A stretch of 64,000 nt of DNA from Alcaligenaceae bacterium CGII-47 (GCA_019166125.1 JAHTBO010000008.1:124001-188000); one strand, 5' to 3'. Counted from the stretch's first letter, positions 25,466 through 32,750 are shown. The notes: a model not told the origin generated them from the letters alone. A program made the numbers and translations.

Positions 25466-25608
25466 GCTTCCGACTGCAGCAATAAAGACTTACCAAGCAG
25501 GAGTCGGCGTTACTCGTCTGACCTCCTGCCGGCAGCGGCTGTGGCTTCCCTCTATACAGGGAATAAAGCATGATTAAGTATGATTTCTCTACCCAAAGAT
25601 TCCCAACT

Positions 25609-25890
25609 ATGACCACGATCGAACGCCTGACAGTGACCATGCCTACGGAGATGGCTGCCACGCTCAAAAGCGCCGTAGAAATGGGCGAGTATGCATCGAC
25701 GAGCGAGGTCGTCCGCGAAGCACTTCGGGACTGGTCATTTAAACGCCAACTCATGCTCGACCAGTTGACCGCGCTCAAGCAAGATATTGACAAGGGCCTG
25801 GCCGATGTAGCTGCTGGCCGTACCAGAGAATTCGACACTCAGCGAATCGCCGAGCGAGGGAGAGCGCTATTAGCTGCACGCTCCACCTAA
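25609..25890 (+). CDS. parD: ParD-family antitoxin
   Basis: The protein opens IERLTVTMPTEMAATLKSAV, a ribbon-helix-helix beta strand and helix, then has GEYASTSEVVREALRDW, the family signature. The tail from about residue 55 would wrap the toxin. I start it at the ATG where family members begin; an upstream in-frame ATG at 25570 has an AGGGA site and cannot be excluded. The toxin gene that should follow is decayed, so the antitoxin is now an orphan. Confidence 0.85.
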   Translation: MTTIERLTVTMPTEMAATLKSAVEMGEYASTSEVVREALRDWSFKRQLMLDQLTALKQDIDKGLADVAAGRTREFDTQRIAERGRALLAARST

Positions 25891-26072
25891 CCGAAAATGC
25901 TGAAGCAGATCTGTCAGAGATATAGTCGTACATAGCCGAGGAATACTTCGGAAAAAGCCGCCCAGCAGCTTATTTCAAAACTGCAGGAAACGTGCCGCAA
26001 AGTACTGAGCTTCCGGGAAGGACAACCTGCCCGACCATTGATGTCATCCAATGCAAAGGCGGGTTTAACTGA
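25869..26072 (+). pseudogene. parE: decayed parE toxin
   Basis: Reading on after parD in the overlapping frame gives LTENAEADLSEI, then an in-frame TAG at about 25924, then SYIAEEYFGKSRPAAYF. After a shift of frame it gives QLISKLQETCRKVLSFREGQ. These are consecutive parts of the ParE fold. The expected start codon position reads ATT. A stop, a frameshift and a missing C-terminal third mean no active toxin. Confidence 0.75.
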
Positions 26073-26074
26073 CT

Positions 26075-26098
26075 AAGCTATGGCAATAGCCTTTTTTA
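26075..26098 (+). terminator. rho-independent terminator
   Basis: GCTAT-GGCA-ATAGC followed by CTTTTTT forms a short stem-loop with a T run directly downstream of the parDE remnant. Confidence 0.6.
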
Positions 26099-26215
26099 TG
26101 TACAAATGCAAATCCTGCCAAAAATTTGAACGGCAAGATCCTTTCTGACGTTGTATAGTGCTAATTGAGCCTTTGGCCCATTATTCTGTGAGTTCACTGG
26201 CTCCAGGGAGACCAC

Positions 26216-26398
26216 GTGACTACTTTGCAAAACAAACAACTTTTTGGATACTCGTTGGTAAAGAGGGAGAAAATAGTTCCCTCTAGCAAAGTGTCGTCTG
26301 CTCAGACCACTACACCCGCGACAGCTCAAGTCAAAGCCGCAGCCAAGAAGGTCATCAAAACTCATCGAGACGTCCTTATCGCCTTGCGAGATCGGTAA
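26216..26398 (+). CDS. antitoxin of a Doc-type module
   Basis: This 60-residue basic protein starts at GTG with GGGAGA upstream and ends directly before the TTG of the doc frame. Its C-terminal half, KAAAKKVIKTHRDVLIALRDR, is helical, as expected for a segment that docks on Doc. I know no precise family for it. The antitoxin call rests on size, order and contact with the doc gene. Confidence 0.6.
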   Translation: MTTLQNKQLFGYSLVKREKIVPSSKVSSAQTTTPATAQVKAAAKKVIKTHRDVLIALRDR

Positions 26399-26805
26399 TT
26401 GCTTGACCCCAACTTTGTCATTGCCGTTCACGATGAAATCATTGCTGAACTAGGCGGCTTGCCAGGATTGGGAGGCGGAGGCGTTGCTGCGGTAGAGGCT
26501 GCGCTATTCCGGGTTGAGATGCACGCCCAATACGCGGCTCTTAATGATGTATTCGGAATTGCGGGGCTATATGTCGAAGCAATTGCCAAGGGGCACGTAT
26601 TCACAATGACGCCAACAAACGAACAGCCCTGACCTGCGCGTTGACCTATCTGTATGGGGAAGGAATCGACATTCCTGATGTCCCCCAACTGGAGGAAGTT
26701 ATGGTTATGCTCGCATATGGCGACATAACTGGTGAGGAATTCGCTGACTTTCTCAGTGCCGTGTGGAACGCACACAAAAATCCGCCAGCCCCAATGCCAG
26801 ACTAA
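26399..26805 (+). pseudogene. doc: doc (death-on-curing) toxin with frameshift
   Basis: The first frame reads LDPNFVIAVHDEIIAELGGLPG and EAALFRVEMHAQY, the N-terminal part of Doc. It reaches HVF, where two extra bases (26603-26604) throw the frame off and give a stop at 26632. Skipping them restores HVFNDANKRTALTCALTYLY, exactly the HxFxDxNKR Fic/Doc motif, and the protein then continues to a stop at 26805. Doc AMPylates or phosphorylates EF-Tu in known systems. Either the toxin is inactivated or the shift is programmed or a sequencing error. Confidence 0.82.
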
Positions 26806-26865
26806 CATTGCAGGTATCTTGTGTCTGATTAGTCACCGCCGCCCACCCGCACAAAAATTCACCAC

Positions 26866-26942
26866 AACCAAGGCGCTCCTGACATAACTGGCGCCTGTGT
26901 TACGGGTGAGTCCCGGAGCCCCTATGTACAACAAACCTCTAT
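26866..26942 (+). repeat. copy 1 of the mobC-upstream element
   Basis: The sequence AAGGCGCTCCTGACATAACT through CGGGTGAGTCCCGGAGCCCC and an ATG matches, with few changes, the region directly in front of the mobC-like gene at 30610. The copied ATG opens a short reading MYNKPL that is the ghost of MSNEPL. Confidence 0.8.
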
Positions 26943-26944
26943 AA

Positions 26945-27235
26945 ATATCTTATAACTCACAATAATAAAGCAGTATAAATTATTGATCTATAAGAGATTT
27001 TTTAGTATTCCTACTCCCACTCAATTATCAATAGCCCAATAAAACCATTGATTTAATTGAGTTTATTTGACGACGCTACTGCCAATACCATCCAAAACAC
27101 CATACTCAGAAGTCTGCTTGGCGTTGCTCGCGATTGCTCGACGCTGCCAGGGTTTTGAGTGGATTACGCGTTTTCGAACATAAATGGTGGTTTTTGAGGC
27201 CAGATCGCTAGGTCGTGGTATTGAAGCACCTCTCA
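26945..27235. repeat. guaA-3'-end-like attachment repeat, copy 1
   Basis: About 290 bases resemble the stretch at 28110-28385. On the minus strand a short reading IIEWE-stop (core TCCCACTCAAT at 27015-27025) matches the conserved C-terminus TIEWE of GMP synthase, whose gene end is a common integration site for islands. No guaA body is present. The shared arm CAGAAGTCTGCTTGGC to CATAAATGGTGGTTTT lies on the far side of the core. Confidence 0.65.
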
Positions 27236-27366
27236 TCAACCCACACCGAAAAACCATAAAGTAAAATTAGCGACCAATCTGAATACTTGGCTCACACCAC
27301 CGAGTCGCTGACAAAATTGCCGTGGAAATTGAAATGGCTATTCAAGCCGAAGCCTACAATTTTTTC

Positions 27367-27395
27367 TTGCCATTTGATAACATATTTGTTATTAT
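27367..27395 (+). promoter_or_regulatory. higBA promoter with operator in the spacer
   Basis: TTGCCA, 17 bases and TATTAT give a good sigma-70 promoter. The spacer and -10 contain the perfect inverted repeat ATAACA-TATT-TGTTAT (27377-27392), the probable HigA operator. The -10 ends only six bases before the toxin ATG at 27402, so transcription should start at or next to the start codon and the mRNA would be nearly leaderless. Confidence 0.7.
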
Positions 27396-27401
27396 TACGA
27401 C

Positions 27402-27737
27402 ATGACCTACTCCATCCACTATTACAGTGAATCGGTGCAGGTCCAGATTCTTTCTCTGCCTAAGACCTTGCAAGCACGCTATGTGGCGTTGTCGTTACGG
27501 ATGGTGAGCAACGGCCCAAACCTGGGCGAGCCGCATACCAAAGCTTTTGGTGAAGGCCTATTCGAGTTGCGGTTAAAGGGAGCAGAAGGCATCGCCCGAG
27601 TGTTTTACTGCACCTTAGTTGACCGCCGTATTGTGATGCTTCACAGTTTCGTGAAGAAGACCGACAAGACGCCACTGACAGAGCGCAGGATTGCTGAAAC
27701 CCGACTGAAGGAGGTTAAACATGCTGACGCACGATGA
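27402..27737 (+). CDS. higB: HigB/RelE-like toxin (Gp49 family)
   Basis: The 111-residue product has the RelE-superfamily core SLPKTLQARYVALSLRM, KAFGEGLFELRLKG, ARVFYCTLVDRRIVMLHSFVKKT and a C-terminal helix with ETRLKEVKHAD. It matches phage-derived Gp49-like HigB toxins that cleave mRNA on the ribosome. Toxin-first order and a 17-base overlap with the antitoxin gene are typical of higBA. The module is intact, unlike its two neighbours. Confidence 0.88.
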   Translation: MTYSIHYYSESVQVQILSLPKTLQARYVALSLRMVSNGPNLGEPHTKAFGEGLFELRLKGAEGIARVFYCTLVDRRIVMLHSFVKKTDKTPLTERRIAETRLKEVKHADAR

Positions 27738-28008
27738 ATTGATCAAAAAAATGATGAAAGATCCAGCTGTACGTGCTGAGTACGAGCGCATCGAGCGCGA
27801 GGAAATGCCAATGCTGGACACTATCCTGAAGGCCAGGGCTGAAGCCGGGCTCACGCAGACCCAAGTAGCCGAACGCATGGGTACCAAGGCACCGGCTGTA
27901 GCGCGGCTGGAAAATGCCCTGGTCACTGGCAAGCATTCCCCATCAATTGCTACGCTTCAGAAGTATGCGGCCGCTCTTGGTAAGAAGCTGGAAGTGCGAT
28001 TCAGCTGA
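27721..28008 (+). CDS. higA: HigA antitoxin, XRE family
   Basis: This 95-residue protein has a Cro/C1 helix-turn-helix (ARAEAGLTQTQVAERMGTKAPAVARLE at about residues 38-64) and a C-terminal strand KLEVRFS. The N-terminal 35 residues should neutralise HigB and the DNA-binding part should repress at the palindrome in front of higB. GAAGGAGG-like sequence (AAGGAGG) within higB provides its ribosome site. Confidence 0.9.
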   Translation: MLTHDELIKKMMKDPAVRAEYERIEREEMPMLDTILKARAEAGLTQTQVAERMGTKAPAVARLENALVTGKHSPSIATLQKYAAALGKKLEVRFS

Positions 28009-28109
28009 TATGACCATAGCTGGAAAACGTACTGTTTTGTAGTGGGTATCGGCAGCTCAGCATTGGTCGCAAAAACAAAAGCACTTAGTCCCGCACCAGA
28101 ATCCGATAA

Positions 28110-28385
28110 ATTACTTTAATAAACTTATATAACTTATTGGTTTATAAGGAATTTTAAAGCACCCCTATTCCCACTCAATGGTCAATAGCCAGTTTATCGT
28201 ATTGATTTCATTGAGCTTATTTCCAACACCTATTGCCAATACCATCCAAAATACCATCCCCAGAAGTCTGCTTGGCATTGCTTGCGATTGCCTGATGCTG
28301 CCAGGTTTTTGAGCGAATTACACGTTTTCGGGCATAAATGGTGGTTTTAGGAGTAAATCCTTAAATCGTGGTATTGATAAAGCGC
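28110..28385. repeat. guaA-3'-end-like attachment repeat, copy 2
   Basis: This is the second copy of the arm-core-arm sequence. Here the minus-strand reading is LLTIEWE-stop (core at 28168-28180), a closer match to the guaA C-terminus than copy 1. Flanking arms (CCAATACCATCCAAAA, CAGAAGTCTGCTTGGC, CATAAATGGTGGTTTT) are shared with copy 1. The two copies bracket higBA as direct repeats. Confidence 0.65.
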
Positions 28386-28402
28386 TTTTTCATCATGGAG
28401 TG

Positions 28403-28431
28403 TTCCTATGCCACCGCAATGCGTGTATAAT
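28403..28431 (+). promoter_or_regulatory. promoter for the structured RNA
   Basis: A perfect TATAAT at 28426-28431, with TTCCTA 17 bases upstream as a weak -35, would start transcription at about 28438-28440, exactly where the folded RNA begins. Confidence 0.6.
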
Positions 28432-28439
28432 TGGGATAA

Positions 28440-28497
28440 CAAAACCCGCCAAGGCTATGCGCGAAAGCGAATCCTCAAACCGGCGGGTTACTTTTTT
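28440..28497 (+). ncRNA. structured RNA upstream of Abi gene (abiF-RNA-like)
   Basis: The segment folds into an outer stem AACCCGCC (28443-28450) with GGCGGGTT (28482-28489), an inner AGG/CCT pairing (28452-28454 with 28473-28475) and a tip CGC-GAAA-GCG (28460-28469) with a GNRA tetraloop. A T-rich TTACTTTTTT follows, so it can end as a terminator. It has its own promoter and lies 45 bases before the Abi_2 gene. Conserved structured RNAs in this position have been described for abiF-type genes; assignment to that class is by position and shape only. Confidence 0.7.
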
Positions 28498-28541
28498 CCA
28501 GGCCTGTACTCTAACTGCGCCAAATACGGCATGGGTTCATC

Positions 28542-29441
28542 ATGCCGATACTAAGACTTCCTTTTCCCAAGCCGGCAACAACCTATGCCGAGCAGGTTGC
28601 CATCCTTCAGCAGCGCGGCATGCGTGTTGATGACCCAGCCTCTGCAGAATTTTACCTGCAACACCTGAACTACTACCGCCTCAGTGCCTATTGGCTGCCT
28701 TTTGAAGCAAGCCATAATCCGCATGAATTTCAGCCAGGCACTCGGTTTGATGATGTACTGAACCTGTACGTATTTGACCGCAACCTTCGCCTGTTGGTTC
28801 TGGATGCCATCGAGCGCATAGAAGTCTCCGCTCGCAGCCAATGGGCTTACCATCTGGCACATCGTCATGGGCCTCATGCCCATCTGGACATTTCCCTGGC
28901 TGCCAGGCCCCATTTGTGGGAAACCAATATTGCCAAGTTGCGCAATGAGGTCGAGCGGTCAGATGAGGTTTTTATCAAACACCTCCTGAACAGTTATTCA
29001 GAGTCCTTGCCCCCAGTCTGGGCTGTATGTGAAGTACTATCGCTGGGCCTGCTCTCACGCTGGTATGGCAACCTCAAACCCATGCAAACACGTCGTGCCA
29101 TCGCATCGACATATGGCCTGGATCAAAAAGTATTGGAATCTTGGCTGCATCACTTGGCTCTGGTGCGCAATACATGTGCTCACCATAGCCGTTTATGGAA
29201 CCGGGAATTCACAATAACTCCGTTGCTGCCACGTAGTAAGCCCTCGTCATTGACATCGCAATTTCATGTCGGCTCTCGCAAACTGTACAACTCGCTGGTC
29301 ATTCTGTTGTACTGCATGGACATCGTGGCTCCTCAGCATAGCTGGAGGCGGAGGCTACAAGACCTGATCAATCAGCACAAAATCCCCGTTTCCGCGATGG
29401 GCTTCCCGCCTCAGTGGCATCAGTTGCCAATCTGGCAGTAG
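28542..29441 (+). CDS. Abi_2/AbiF-like HEPN abortive-infection protein
   Basis: The 299-residue protein carries the Abi_2 hallmarks [12 protein letters not shown] (about 43-54), [21 protein letters not shown] (about 78-98) and the HEPN catalytic motif R209-NTCA-H214 within [19 protein letters not shown] proteins of this kind are RNases that arrest growth on phage infection. It is preceded by a promoter and a compact structured RNA, suggesting an RNA-antitoxin or RNA-cofactor arrangement. The ATG at 28542 lacks a strong ribosome site, so leaky read-through from the RNA may keep levels low. Confidence 0.85.
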   Translation: MPILRLPFPKPATTYAEQVAILQQRGMRVDDPASAEFYLQHLNYYRLSAYWLPFEASHNPHEFQPGTRFDDVLNLYVFDRNLRLLVLDAIERIEVSARSQWAYHLAHRHGPHAHLDISLAARPHLWETNIAKLRNEVERSDEVFIKHLLNSYSESLPPVWAVCEVLSLGLLSRWYGNLKPMQTRRAIASTYGLDQKVLESWLHHLALVRNTCAHHSRLWNREFTITPLLPRSKPSSLTSQFHVGSRKLYNSLVILLYCMDIVAPQHSWRRRLQDLINQHKIPVSAMGFPPQWHQLPIWQ

Positions 29442-29488
29442 ACGGCATAAGTTTCAACCGACCGAACTGAATACTGGTTCTGCATCAG

Positions 29489-29508
29489 CATGCCCCCTAA
29501 TGGGCATG
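29489..29508 (+). terminator. hairpin after the Abi gene
   Basis: CATGCCC-CCTAAT-GGGCATG is a perfect 7-bp stem 48 bases after the Abi stop. The following ATTTC is only weakly T-rich, so termination may be partial. Confidence 0.45.
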
Positions 29509-29544
29509 GATTTCACCATTCCGCATCACTAATTAAAGCCCACA

Positions 29545-29630
29545 AACCACGGCGCTCCAGATATTAATGACTGTGCTACGGGCGCACGTCGGAGCACCCA
29601 TGCTCAGCTCCAGTGAACCTCTATCTGAGG
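29545..29630 (+). repeat. copy 2 of the mobC-upstream element (degenerate)
   Basis: ACGGCGCTCCAGATATTAAT, TGTGCTACGGGCGC and GAACCTCTATCTGAGGGCAT match in order the sequence before and inside the start of the mobC-like gene at 30610, with small gaps. The copied coding start is destroyed. It separates the Abi module from the repeat-protein/DUF1643 pair. Confidence 0.7.
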
Positions 29631-29728
29631 GCATACGTATTCGCCCGCCAGCGGCAGCTTGACGAGCCTTGATGAACTCAGTAGGATGTAACAAAATACA
29701 TCTGACTCAGCTTAGAAAGGGATAAGAA

Positions 29729-30013
29729 ATGGCTCTCGTTGTGAAGGTTTCTAATGGTCGCGTGCAAGAATACGAAAACGGTAGCCAAAGACGCTCGTAC
29801 GGTAGCAACGTTGTCGCCGCAAGCACAGACGGCACGCTAGTCGCTACGGTCGATAAAACTGGTCGCGTACACGAGTATGTAAATGGATCTATGAAACGTA
29901 GCTATGGAAGCAAAGCGTTGAATGTGCAAGTTTCTGGCGGAACTGTGGCCGTAACTCTAACTGATGGCAGAACGCAAGAATATGTAAACGGCTCTCTTCG
30001 ACGCTCTTACTGA
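29729..30013 (+). CDS. 94-residue protein of three 35-residue repeats
   Basis: Residues 10-26, 45-61 and 80-94 are near-identical copies of GRVQEYENGSQRRSYGS, with a period of exactly 35 residues. The linkers (NVVAASTDGTLVATVDKT and the like) read as beta strands. The whole may form a small beta-sheet or propeller-like assembly. I do not recognise the family. AAAGGG precedes the ATG and the DUF1643 gene follows after 13 bases, so the two are probably co-expressed cargo. Confidence 0.6.
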   Translation: MALVVKVSNGRVQEYENGSQRRSYGSNVVAASTDGTLVATVDKTGRVHEYVNGSMKRSYGSKALNVQVSGGTVAVTLTDGRTQEYVNGSLRRSY

Positions 30014-30026
30014 AAAACCGGACAAA

Positions 30027-30557
30027 ATGATAAACACAGGCGTAATACATAGATCAGCCGTAATCTCGGAAGACGGCCAGTTTCGATACGCCTTACGTCG
30101 AGTTTGGGATGAATCGGCGCCCCTTGTATTATTTGTTGGTCTTAACCCTTCTTTTGCTGATGCAGATTTAGACGACAACACATCAACTATATGTATCAAT
30201 TACGCAAAACGATGGGGGTATGGCGGCCTACTTCTCGGTAATCTATTCGCCTACCGATCCACGGATCCAGCAAGGCTATACGAAACGTCAGATCCAGTAG
30301 GGCAAGAAAATGATCACTGGCTAAAGGATTTACAAGCCCAATCAAAACTCGTAGTTTGTGCCTGGGGTGCTGGAGGATGCTACCAAAATCGTGACACTAC
30401 AGTCCTATCTTTCCTGCAAAATCCCCACTGCCTAACTATCCTTAAAAAAGGCTACCCAGGACATCCTCTATACAAGCGAGCAGATTTAAAACCAATGCGG
30501 TACACGTTCGCTCCCCTGCGAGATCCCGCACCACTACCCTCACTACCTACCAACTAA
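30027..30557 (+). CDS. DUF1643 protein
   Basis: This 176-residue protein has the DUF1643 features LFVGLNPSFADADLDDNTS, NYAKRWGYGGLLLGNLFAYRSTDP and VCAWGAGG. The family fold is reminiscent of uracil-DNA-glycosylase-like proteins, and no enzymatic activity is established to my knowledge. It is common on phages and mobile elements. Here it ends within the third copy of the mobC-upstream element, at the inner edge of the conjugation region. Confidence 0.85.
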   Translation: MINTGVIHRSAVISEDGQFRYALRRVWDESAPLVLFVGLNPSFADADLDDNTSTICINYAKRWGYGGLLLGNLFAYRSTDPARLYETSDPVGQENDHWLKDLQAQSKLVVCAWGAGGCYQNRDTTVLSFLQNPHCLTILKKGYPGHPLYKRADLKPMRYTFAPLRDPAPLPSLPTN

Positions 30558-30628
30558 GGCGCTCCCGACATAACTGGTGCCTGTGCTACGGGCGCGTCCC
30601 GGAGCCTTTATGTCCAACGAACCCCTAT
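30551..30628 (+). promoter_or_regulatory. copy 3 (native) of the mobC-upstream element
   Basis: This is the copy that still leads into an intact gene. It has GGCGCTCC near the left end and GGAGCC just before the ATG, able to pair with bulges, and an internal GGTGCC-loop-GGGCGC hairpin. It holds the ribosome site of the mobC-like gene and may also be a promoter or relaxosome-binding region; which, I cannot tell. Confidence 0.55.
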
Positions 30629-30924
30629 CAGAGATCATGCGCATTCGCCTGACCTCTGGCCAGCATCGGCGTCTTTCTGAAGCCGCCGCCCTATCTGGCC
30701 TGAACCTGTCAGATTACGTACGCCGACGGCTGACCGCCGCCGATACCCTGGCCGAAGAGCTTGACGCCTTGCGCCAGGCCGTGCGGCATCTGAGCCAAAT
30801 TTCTGAAACCCACGCCGCCGCACTTGAAACGGCATTTCTGATCCGAGCCACGGCACGGCCTGAGCAAATCGCCATTGCCCAAGCGGCTATGCGTCGTCGC
30901 GGCATAGAACATCTTTCAGATTAA
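30610..30924 (+). CDS. MobC-like relaxosome accessory protein
   Basis: The 104-residue protein starts MRIRLTSGQHRRLSEAAALSGLNLSDYVRRRL after nine residues, the ribbon-helix-helix arrangement of MobC/TraY-like DNA-binding proteins, followed by a long helix LAEELDALRQAVRHLSQISE. Such proteins bind oriT and help the relaxase nick. GGAG six bases before the ATG at 30610 decides the start. It is the first gene of the rightward conjugation block. Confidence 0.65.
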   Translation: MSNEPLSEIMRIRLTSGQHRRLSEAAALSGLNLSDYVRRRLTAADTLAEELDALRQAVRHLSQISETHAAALETAFLIRATARPEQIAIAQAAMRRRGIEHLSD

Positions 30925-31031
30925 ACGGGTTCACAACCCGCTCTAATTTCGACCCATACAGGCCCTACCCGCCTGCGTCACTCTTGCCAGGCATCGTCTG
31001 GCACCCTCCAGAAAAATACCGGAGAACATCC

Positions 31032-31703
31032 ATGAAGCACCTTCCCGCTGCGGTTGGCGTGCTGGCGTTCGCCTGCGCGTCCATCCCTGCCCTGGCCCAA
31101 TCATCGGGCGAGCCATCCAACGATCTGCTAAGCGGCACAACGCGTCTGGCCTGCGAAGCGATTCTATGCTTATCCAGCAGTTTGCAACCCGGTGAATGCG
31201 CACCATCACTCAACCACTACTTTGATATCAAAATTTTTCGTAAAGGACGGTTGGACTGGAGCAAAACAGTCAACGCCCGCCGCACCTTCCTCGGGACGTG
31301 TCCAGTATCTTCATCAACCGAGATGCCTGCCCGACTGGACGCCATATCCAGGGGTGCGGGAAAGTGCACCGCAGACTACCTGAACAGCGCCTATGCGAGC
31401 ACAAGCTATCGCTACAAGCGGCGCAAAACATCCTGGAACGGTGAGGATTACACCCAGGCTTTTAACGTGCACCCCATCAAAACCGTAACCCTGGACACGT
31501 TGCCGTCCTATTGCGTGGCCTACAACGATCATGAATGGACGTATGAGCTTGGCATCAAGTATGTCGGCGAATCGCTCAAAGGCGGGTACTGGGTCAAAGC
31601 GGCGAATTACGACACGGCACAGGCCAAATGGCAGGCAGATCACAGTGGAAGCTGGGCCAAGGGCTGGACGTTTTCTTGGGTCAACCCGAATACCGCCCCT
31701 TAA
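31032..31703 (+). CDS. trbM: TrbM-family conjugation protein
   Basis: A signal peptide (MKHLPAAVGVLAFACASIPALAQ) precedes the TrbM core ACEAILCLSSSLQPGECAPSL, with its paired cysteines. The rest of the 223-residue protein has several more cysteines likely to be oxidised in the periplasm. TrbM/MpfK proteins accompany type IV secretion loci; their molecular job is unclear. GGAG lies before the ATG at 31032. Confidence 0.8.
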   Translation: MKHLPAAVGVLAFACASIPALAQSSGEPSNDLLSGTTRLACEAILCLSSSLQPGECAPSLNHYFDIKIFRKGRLDWSKTVNARRTFLGTCPVSSSTEMPARLDAISRGAGKCTADYLNSAYASTSYRYKRRKTSWNGEDYTQAFNVHPIKTVTLDTLPSYCVAYNDHEWTYELGIKYVGESLKGGYWVKAANYDTAQAKWQADHSGSWAKGWTFSWVNPNTAP

Positions 31704-31714
31704 TGGAGAAACGT

Positions 31715-32050
31715 ATGCAGACTAGCTCAATGCGCCGTACCCATACTGTCAGCGCACCCTCTAACCACGGCCTATCCGCAGACCTGGCCACTCGGTTCGC
31801 CCAAGACGCCCAACGGGATCCTGTCGATGCGTTTCATGATGCACAAACGCTGTACCTGATCCTGCACGACATTCACCAGCTCGTAAACGACCCGACAACC
31901 CGCTATGTACTGACTGCTCGAATTCGGGAAGACCTGGCCCGCTGCGACTTGGCGGCGGCGCTAGCCGAAGCACAGCAACTGCTGCAGTTCAACGAACGCC
32001 GTTGCAATACATTTGCATCCGCAGTCCGGGACCGACCTGATGATTGCTGA
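31715..32050 (+). CDS. conjugation-locus protein of unknown function
   Basis: The 111-residue product is soluble and largely helical, with AFHDAQTLYLILHDIHQL and EDLARCDLAAALAEAQQLL. I do not recognise it. The ATG at 31715 is preceded by ATGGAGAAACGT, a good ribosome site; an ATG four codons upstream is possible. Its 3' end overlaps the virB1 start by 11 bases, so it belongs to the operon. Confidence 0.55.
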   Translation: MQTSSMRRTHTVSAPSNHGLSADLATRFAQDAQRDPVDAFHDAQTLYLILHDIHQLVNDPTTRYVLTARIREDLARCDLAAALAEAQQLLQFNERRCNTFASAVRDRPDDC

Positions 32051-32684
32051 ACTTGCCGCCCTAATGCTGACGTGCGCCCCGAACGTCCATCCGGTGACGC
32101 TAAAGGCGGTTATTCGGCATGAATCCCGCCTAAACCCTTACGCCATTGGCGTAAACAACAAGGAACATCGACTAAAAAGCCAACCAGGCACCTTAGGCGA
32201 CGCACAGGAAATTGTTCAAGACCTGATCAAACTAGGCATAGACTTTGACGCCGGATTGGGCCAAATCAACGTTCACAACTGGCAGTGGCTGGGTCTAACG
32301 CCAAAAACAGTATTCGACCCTTGCACTAACCTGCAAGCCGCCCAGGCGGTGCTGACTGATTGTTATGCACGGGCAAGTCGCCAGTTCAAGGCGCAACAAA
32401 TGGCGCTTCGGGCCGCTCTGTCCTGCTACAACACAGGAAATTTCCAGCGGGGCTTTGGCAACGGCTACGTAAGCAAAATCCTGACCCAGGCGGGCATCAA
32501 GGTCCCCGCCATTGAGGCTACGCCCAGCGACAGCCAACCATCAGACGCCAGACAGACCACCACCAAGCAGGCCACTGCAAAACCACCCAGCGGCGACCCG
32601 GATGGTTTTACCGCACACCCAATCCCCGACGGCTTCACCCCACCTCAGTCGCCCGCCACCGAAACCACGCAAGCCAGTACGTAG
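32040..32684 (+). CDS. virB1: VirB1-like lytic transglycosylase
   Basis: The SLT fold is clear: VIRHESRLNPYAIGVN contains the catalytic Glu, and DFDAGLGQINVHNW and AALSCYNTGNFQRGFGNGYV follow. The C-terminal 50 residues are a Pro/Thr-rich linker. It opens peptidoglycan for the secretion channel. No clear signal peptide is seen, only a short hydrophobic start (MIAELAALMLTCAP). Confidence 0.88.
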   Translation: MIAELAALMLTCAPNVHPVTLKAVIRHESRLNPYAIGVNNKEHRLKSQPGTLGDAQEIVQDLIKLGIDFDAGLGQINVHNWQWLGLTPKTVFDPCTNLQAAQAVLTDCYARASRQFKAQQMALRAALSCYNTGNFQRGFGNGYVSKILTQAGIKVPAIEATPSDSQPSDARQTTTKQATAKPPSGDPDGFTAHPIPDGFTPPQSPATETTQAST

Positions 32685-32750
32685 ATAGCTGGCCTTCCCT
32701 TTTTTTAATCAACGCCTCTGCGACCAAAACGGATCCCAGGGGCTGGAGCC

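Noticed and set aside
26945-28385. Repeats considered as tRNA-gene attachment sites
   Set aside because: No cloverleaf or CCA end can be read on either strand; the conserved core instead encodes the C-terminus of GMP synthase.
30551-30628. The mobC-upstream element considered as the oriT itself
   Set aside because: It has paired arms and a relaxosome-like gene beside it, but no recognisable MobF nic sequence, and the gene polarity at 50-54 kb points to an oriT next to the relaxase. Not excluded.
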